Below, in pieces: positions 5,988 through 8,899 of a DNA stretch of 8,899 nucleotides. This stretch comes from Lysobacterales bacterium. GTDB taxonomy: Bacteria > Pseudomonadota > Gammaproteobacteria > Xanthomonadales > SZUA-36. The notes beneath the pieces are model-generated. The model had not been told where the DNA came from, did not search any database, and saw nothing but the letters and a program-made list of their open reading frames with translations. The position numbers and the translations under genes are program-made. Location: the NCBI GenBank assembly GCA_030637665.1, contig DAOWGA010000215.1:1-8899 (forward strand), in the 5' to 3' direction. How positions within the stretch are numbered: the first letter of the stretch is position 1; each line of letters opens with the position of its first letter.

Positions 5988-5993
5988 ATTATA
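5988..5993 (-). promoter_or_regulatory. possible -10 box between secB and gpsA
   Basis: The minus strand carries a perfect TATAAT immediately after the secB stop codon. The hexamers 16-18 bases upstream (for example TTCTCG) match -35 poorly. If active, it would give gpsA its own transcript starting at about 5981. Confidence 0.3.
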
Positions 5994-5997
5994 TATC

Positions 5998-6534
5998 CTA
6001 GTTGTCAGTCGAGAACTCCGCAGCAACGGCTTCTCCGTTACCGCTCTCGCCGGCCTCATCACTGCCTTGTTGCTGGGCCAGTTCCTGCATACGCTGTGCA
6101 TACAGCTGTTCAAAATTAACCGGCTGCAGGGTAAGTGGCGGAAATCCGCCATCAGCAACCAGATCAGATATGGAATGGCGTGCATACGGGAACAGTGTAC
6201 CGGGGCACATGGTGTTCATCACCGCGTGCTTGGCCTGCTCATTGAAGCCATTGATCAGGAATATACCGGCCTGGGCCACTTCAGCCAGATAGGCGGTTTT
6301 TTCACCGATGGTAGCTGTGACAGTGACTGTCAGAACGACTTCATGGAGGTTTTCACCAAGGTCTTCTACGCGTTGCGCCAGGCTCATCTTCACATCCGCC
6401 TGTCCTTTCTCCTGGAATACTTTGGGGGCGTTGGGTAATTCAAATGAGACATCTTTTGCGTACAGTTTTTGAATCTGAAACTGTGCCGCGGCCATATCAT
6501 CCGGCGTCATTGCCGGTTTTTGTTCGTCTGCCAT
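5998..6534 (-). CDS. secB: SecB, protein-export chaperone
   Basis: Tetrameric cytosolic chaperone that keeps precursors unfolded and hands them to SecA. FQIQKLYAKDVSFELPNAP near the N-terminus, the VxLTVTVTA strand, EVAQAGIFLI, and CPGTLFPYARHSISDLVADG followed by FPPLTLQPVNF are diagnostic. The protein is 178 residues, longer than E. coli SecB (155), because of a polar Gly/Ser/Glu tail after QELAQQQ. I chose ATG 6534 (MADEQKP), which gives the usual N-terminus. A GTG at 6564 would add ten residues. A candidate extended -10 promoter lies about 57 bases upstream of the ATG. gpsA follows on the same strand, as in E. coli. Confidence 0.96.
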   Translation of the reverse strand: MADEQKPAMTPDDMAAAQFQIQKLYAKDVSFELPNAPKVFQEKGQADVKMSLAQRVEDLGENLHEVVLTVTVTATIGEKTAYLAEVAQAGIFLINGFNEQAKHAVMNTMCPGTLFPYARHSISDLVADGGFPPLTLQPVNFEQLYAQRMQELAQQQGSDEAGESGNGEAVAAEFSTDN

Positions 6535-6590
6535 ATTGAGTTCACTCTTGTCATGTTGGGCCACTCAATTCCCAGAGCGGCAAAAGGGGA

Positions 6591-6599
6591 ATTATCACA
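6591..6599 (-). promoter_or_regulatory. possible extended -10 promoter of secB
   Basis: On the minus strand TGTGATAAT (6599-6591) fits the extended -10 pattern TGnTATAAT with one mismatch. The -35 region (TGGCCC) is weak, which extended -10 promoters tolerate. Transcription would start near 6584 and give a leader of about 50 bases. Confidence 0.4.
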
Positions 6600-6629
6600 C
6601 CTTGCCAGTACCAGGGCCAGCTTTCAATC

Positions 6630-7055
6630 CTACTTGGTGGTCACCGGAAACTGGTCACTGCGCCACTGAGCCATACCGCCCTTCAGCACCGCGACATCCT
6701 TAACACCCATTTTTAACAGGCTGGCTGCCACCGGCACCGCAGACGGCCCGGATTTGCACACAAGCAATAGTTTTTTTTCCTTGAGTTTCTGAATTTCCTC
6801 ATCGGGGTTTGCCAGTCGCGAAGCCTGAATATTTCGTGCATCCACGATATGTCCCTTGTTGAATTCAGCGACCGGTGAAATGTCAATAACCACTGCATCG
6901 GGATCATTGATCCAGGGCACGGCCAGTGCCGGCGTCAGTTCTTTCAGCCCCTGTAACTTGCGCATGACTTCGGTATAAATCAGCAGGCCCAGAACAGCAA
7001 CAAAACCACCGGCCAGCAGTGGGTGATTCCCCGCGAATTCGATCATTTGCTCCAT
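6630..7055 (-). CDS. yibN: membrane-anchored rhodanese-domain protein (YibN-like)
   Basis: A 141-residue protein with one N-terminal membrane segment (about residues 12-28, LLAGGFVAVLGLLIYTE) followed by a rhodanese-like domain. VVIDISPVAEFNKGHI and the DARNI segment are typical of the fold. The active-site loop is CKSGPSA with Cys100, a persulfide carrier in single-domain rhodaneses; the last part reads VLKGGMAQW. The domain probably faces the cytoplasm, since the positively charged MRKLQGLK follows the helix. E. coli YibN has the same architecture and lies in the same neighbourhood, upstream of grxC-secB. Here grxC is missing and secB follows after 95 bp. ATG 7055 has an AGAGAAA stretch upstream. 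The exact substrate is unknown. Confidence 0.88.
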   Translation of the reverse strand: MEQMIEFAGNHPLLAGGFVAVLGLLIYTEVMRKLQGLKELTPALAVPWINDPDAVVIDISPVAEFNKGHIVDARNIQASRLANPDEEIQKLKEKKLLLVCKSGPSAVPVAASLLKMGVKDVAVLKGGMAQWRSDQFPVTTK

Positions 7056-7102
7056 TTCAATTTCTCTTTACATCCTGCCTGATTGTCTTTCATCCTGGCA
7101 AC

Positions 7103-7124
7103 TTGAGTTTGAATTTTCACTCAA
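7103..7124. promoter_or_regulatory. small inverted repeat between yibN and gpmI
   Basis: TTGAGT (7103-7108) and ACTCAA (7119-7124) form a 6-bp inverted repeat with a 10-base spacer, in the divergent region about 50 bp upstream of yibN. It could be an operator for either gene, but the arms are short and AT-rich, so chance is possible. Confidence 0.25.
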
Positions 7125-7151
7125 TCTTCTTCTATGCATTCAGCCCGGTTA

Positions 7152-7160
7152 TGGGATAAT
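7152..7160 (+). promoter_or_regulatory. possible extended -10 promoter of gpmI
   Basis: TGGGATAAT matches the extended -10 pattern TGnTATAAT with one mismatch, the same form as the candidate before secB. No good -35 is visible. A start near 7167 would leave a long leader of about 133 bases that includes the inverted repeat at 7203-7294. Confidence 0.4.
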
Positions 7161-7202
7161 CGCCCGGTCCCACAGCAGCAACCGGAACGCACCGTGATCT
7201 TT

Positions 7203-7294
7203 TCCTGTAACAGCCGGCTGCGGGTCTTCACATTTGGAGCCGATTGAACAGAAATGCAAGCCCGGATCATCAACACATGGTGCTTGTTACAGGA
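7203..7294 (+). promoter_or_regulatory. gpmI leader structure that would sequester the ribosome-binding site
   Basis: TCCTGTAACA (7203-7212) and TGTTACAGGA (7285-7294) are perfect 10-base complements. The right arm contains the whole Shine-Dalgarno AGGA (7291-7294), five bases before the ATG at 7300. Two helices can form in the enclosed 72 bases: CGGCT/AGCCG (7215-7219, 7238-7242) and AAGC/GCTT (7258-7261, 7282-7285; its last base competes with the outer stem). The result looks like a three-way junction with the start site locked in the closing stem. It resembles a translational switch, but I recognise no known riboswitch family or ligand. Confidence 0.45.
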
Positions 7295-7299
7295 TACCC

Positions 7300-8847
7300 A
7301 TGAGCGATAAACCAGGCCGCAAACCACTTATTTTAATGATTCTGGACGGCTGGGGATACCGGGCTGAAACAGATAATAATGCAATTGCGCTGGCCAGCAC
7401 ACCCTGCTGGGACAGACTTTGGGCCAATGACCCGCATATCCTCATCGAGACCTCAGGCGAATCAGTGGGTCTGCCCGAGGGCCAGATGGGTAATTCCGAA
7501 GTCGGGCATATGAACATCGGCGCCGGTCGCATCGTCTACCAGGACTTAACGCGTATCGCCCAGTCCATTCGTGACCACAGTTTTTACCACAACAGTGAAC
7601 TGTGCAAGGCGGTCGATGCGGCACAGCACGGCAACGGTACGGTACATATCATGGGGTTGCTGTCACCGGGCGGCGTTCACAGTCACGTTGACCAGTTCAT
7701 CGAAACCGTCAGGCTGGCAGCCGGGCGGGGGGCGCAAAGCATAGCAATTCATGTCTTCCTGGATGGCCGGGATACTCCACCACGCAGCGCAGAGAGATCC
7801 ATCAGGCGGATGCAGAAACTGGTAGACGGAATTCCCGGAGCCACGATCAGAACCGTAACCGGACGCTATTACGCCATGGATCGTGACAAGCGCTGGAACC
7901 GCGTGGAACGGGCTTACCGGGCCATTGCATCGGGCGAGACCGGTATCCGGGCGGAATCCGCCCTCGCGGCGCTGCACGACGCCTACGCACGCGATGAAGG
8001 TGATGAATTCGTGCAACCAACCCTGATCGGAAATTCGACCGGGGTCAAGCACGGGGACAGTATTGTTTTCATCAACTTCCGGGCTGACCGGGCGCGGGAA
8101 CTGACCATGGCATTTGTGAGCGATCCCTTTGCTGGATTTGCGCGACAAAAAATCGAATTGGCAGCCTTCGTGTGCATGACGCAGTACATGGCCGGGCTGC
8201 CGGTATCGGTGGCGTTTCCTGCCGAGACCCTGCCCCACCTCTTCGGCGAGGAACTTGCCGCAAATGGCTTTAGCCAGTTGCGTATTTCGGAAACTGAAAA
8301 ATATGCCCACGTAACCTTTTTCTTCAATGGTGGAGAAGAAGAACCCTTTCCTATGGAGGAGCGGATACTGGTTCCTTCTCCCAATGTCGCGACCTATGAT
8401 CTGCAGCCCGAGATGTCCGCGCCGGAATTGACCCGCCGCCTCGTTGACGCAATTCAATCCCGAAAATTCGATGTCATCATTTGCAACGTGGCCAATCCCG
8501 ACATGGTCGGCCACACCGGCAGCCTCGCTGCTGCGATCAAAGCCGTCGAGGCCGTGGACATGTGTCTTGCAGCTGTAACAGCGGCCATCGACGATGTCGG
8601 TGGTGAACTGCTGATCACCGCTGATCATGGTAACGTCGAGCAAATGAAGGATGAATCATCCGGCCAGAGCCACACGGCACATACCACCAACCGGGTTCCC
8701 TTCCTGTTTCATGGACGGCCCGTTGTGATAGCAGAAACCGGCTCACTGCGGGATATCGCACCAACAATGCTTCGCCTCCTGGGTTTGAGCCAACCCGAAC
8801 AAATGACAGGCAGCCCAATACTGGAATTGGCAGGTGATTCGAACTGA
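7300..8847 (+). CDS. gpmI: GpmI, cofactor-independent (2,3-bisphosphoglycerate-independent) phosphoglycerate mutase
   Basis: Interconverts 3- and 2-phosphoglycerate in glycolysis and gluconeogenesis using two manganese ions and a phosphoserine intermediate. The 515 residues match the family length and every catalytic group is visible. Asp16 lies in DGWG, the nucleophile Ser66 in GNSEVGHMNIGAGR, and His127 in LSPGGVHSH. Asp155, Arg157 and Asp158 lie in DGRD, Arg189 in GRYYAMDRDKRW, and Arg261 and Arg264 in FRADRA. Lys334 is in SETEKYAH; Asp401 and His405 in NPDMVGHTG; Asp442 and His443 in TADHGN; His461 in HTAHTTNRVP. ATG 7300 has AGGA five bases upstream and gives MSDKPGRKPLILMILDGWG. An in-frame ATG at 7234 would add 22 residues lacking family character. 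The gene is divergent from yibN. Its ribosome-binding site lies in a long inverted repeat. Confidence 0.97.
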   Translation: MSDKPGRKPLILMILDGWGYRAETDNNAIALASTPCWDRLWANDPHILIETSGESVGLPEGQMGNSEVGHMNIGAGRIVYQDLTRIAQSIRDHSFYHNSELCKAVDAAQHGNGTVHIMGLLSPGGVHSHVDQFIETVRLAAGRGAQSIAIHVFLDGRDTPPRSAERSIRRMQKLVDGIPGATIRTVTGRYYAMDRDKRWNRVERAYRAIASGETGIRAESALAALHDAYARDEGDEFVQPTLIGNSTGVKHGDSIVFINFRADRARELTMAFVSDPFAGFARQKIELAAFVCMTQYMAGLPVSVAFPAETLPHLFGEELAANGFSQLRISETEKYAHVTFFFNGGEEEPFPMEERILVPSPNVATYDLQPEMSAPELTRRLVDAIQSRKFDVIICNVANPDMVGHTGSLAAAIKAVEAVDMCLAAVTAAIDDVGGELLITADHGNVEQMKDESSGQSHTAHTTNRVPFLFHGRPVVIAETGSLRDIAPTMLRLLGLSQPEQMTGSPILELAGDSN

Positions 8848-8899
8848 GCTGGGACTGAACCGCCGACCCTGGTGGTCAGGGATGCTCAAACCGGTGTTC
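8834..8899 (+). CDS. possible start of the next gene, cut by the right edge (envC by position)
   Basis: A frame opens at GTG 8834, overlaps the last 14 bases of gpmI, and stays open for 22 codons to the edge (IRTELGLNRRPWWSGMLKPVF). An in-frame ATG at 8882, preceded by CAGGG, is an alternative start; KPVF could then begin a signal peptide. In enterobacteria and many other gammaproteobacteria gpmI/gpmM is followed by envC, the M23-type activator of cell-wall amidases. The identity is inferred from position only, since too little sequence is present. Confidence 0.35.
   Translation, partial: MIRTELGLNRRPWWSGMLKPVF

Noticed and set aside
7663..8643. 326-codon open frame on the minus strand inside gpmI
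   Set aside because: Fully antisense to gpmI, which has all catalytic motifs. The translation has no recognisable domain, so it is a shadow frame.
8869..8883. CCCTG/CAGGG hairpin after gpmI, considered as a terminator
   Set aside because: Five-bp stem with no T-run, lying inside the possible downstream reading frame.

Overview
The window looks like chromosomal DNA of a gammaproteobacterium with moderate GC. Two things point there. A block of rhodanese (yibN-like), secB, gpsA and trmL genes next to gpmI recalls the enterobacterial gpmM / yibN-grxC-secB-gpsA-cysE-trmL neighbourhood. A class II ribonucleotide reductase is also split into two genes (nrdJa, nrdJb), as in pseudomonads. I see no insertion sequence, phage, CRISPR or tRNA/rRNA signal.

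Left part (1-3730): nrdJa (1469-3616, minus) and nrdJb (162-947, minus) together make an adenosylcobalamin-dependent ribonucleotide reductase. NrdJa carries the radical and active-site cysteines; NrdJb carries the cysteine-rich reductive tail. Two NrdR-type palindromes lie upstream of nrdJa, 32 bp apart and overlapping the likely promoter. The two genes are separated by 521 bp without a credible gene. On their coding strand this gap holds about 20 GGA triplets (about 6 on the other strand), several in hairpin loops that closely match the CsrA/RsmA binding consensus, and one intrinsic terminator. This is the most interesting part of the window: it resembles a CsrB/RsmZ-type CsrA-sequestering RNA, or a CsrA-responsive leader/attenuator, nested inside an nrd operon.

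Middle part (3730-4947): a divergent small secreted acidic, His-rich protein of unknown function (3926-4390) with a hairpin-bearing leader, followed after 32 bp by trmL (4423-4884), the wobble-base 2'-O-methyltransferase.

Right part (4948-8899): gpsA (phospholipid precursor synthesis), secB (export chaperone) and a membrane-anchored rhodanese run leftward. gpmI, the cofactor-independent phosphoglycerate mutase, runs rightward from the shared 244-bp region upstream of yibN and gpmI. The gpmI leader contains a perfect 10-bp inverted repeat that would bury its Shine-Dalgarno sequence, a possible translational switch. grxC and cysE, usual members of this block in enterobacteria, are absent here. 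A further reading frame, possibly envC by position, overlaps the end of gpmI and runs off the right edge.
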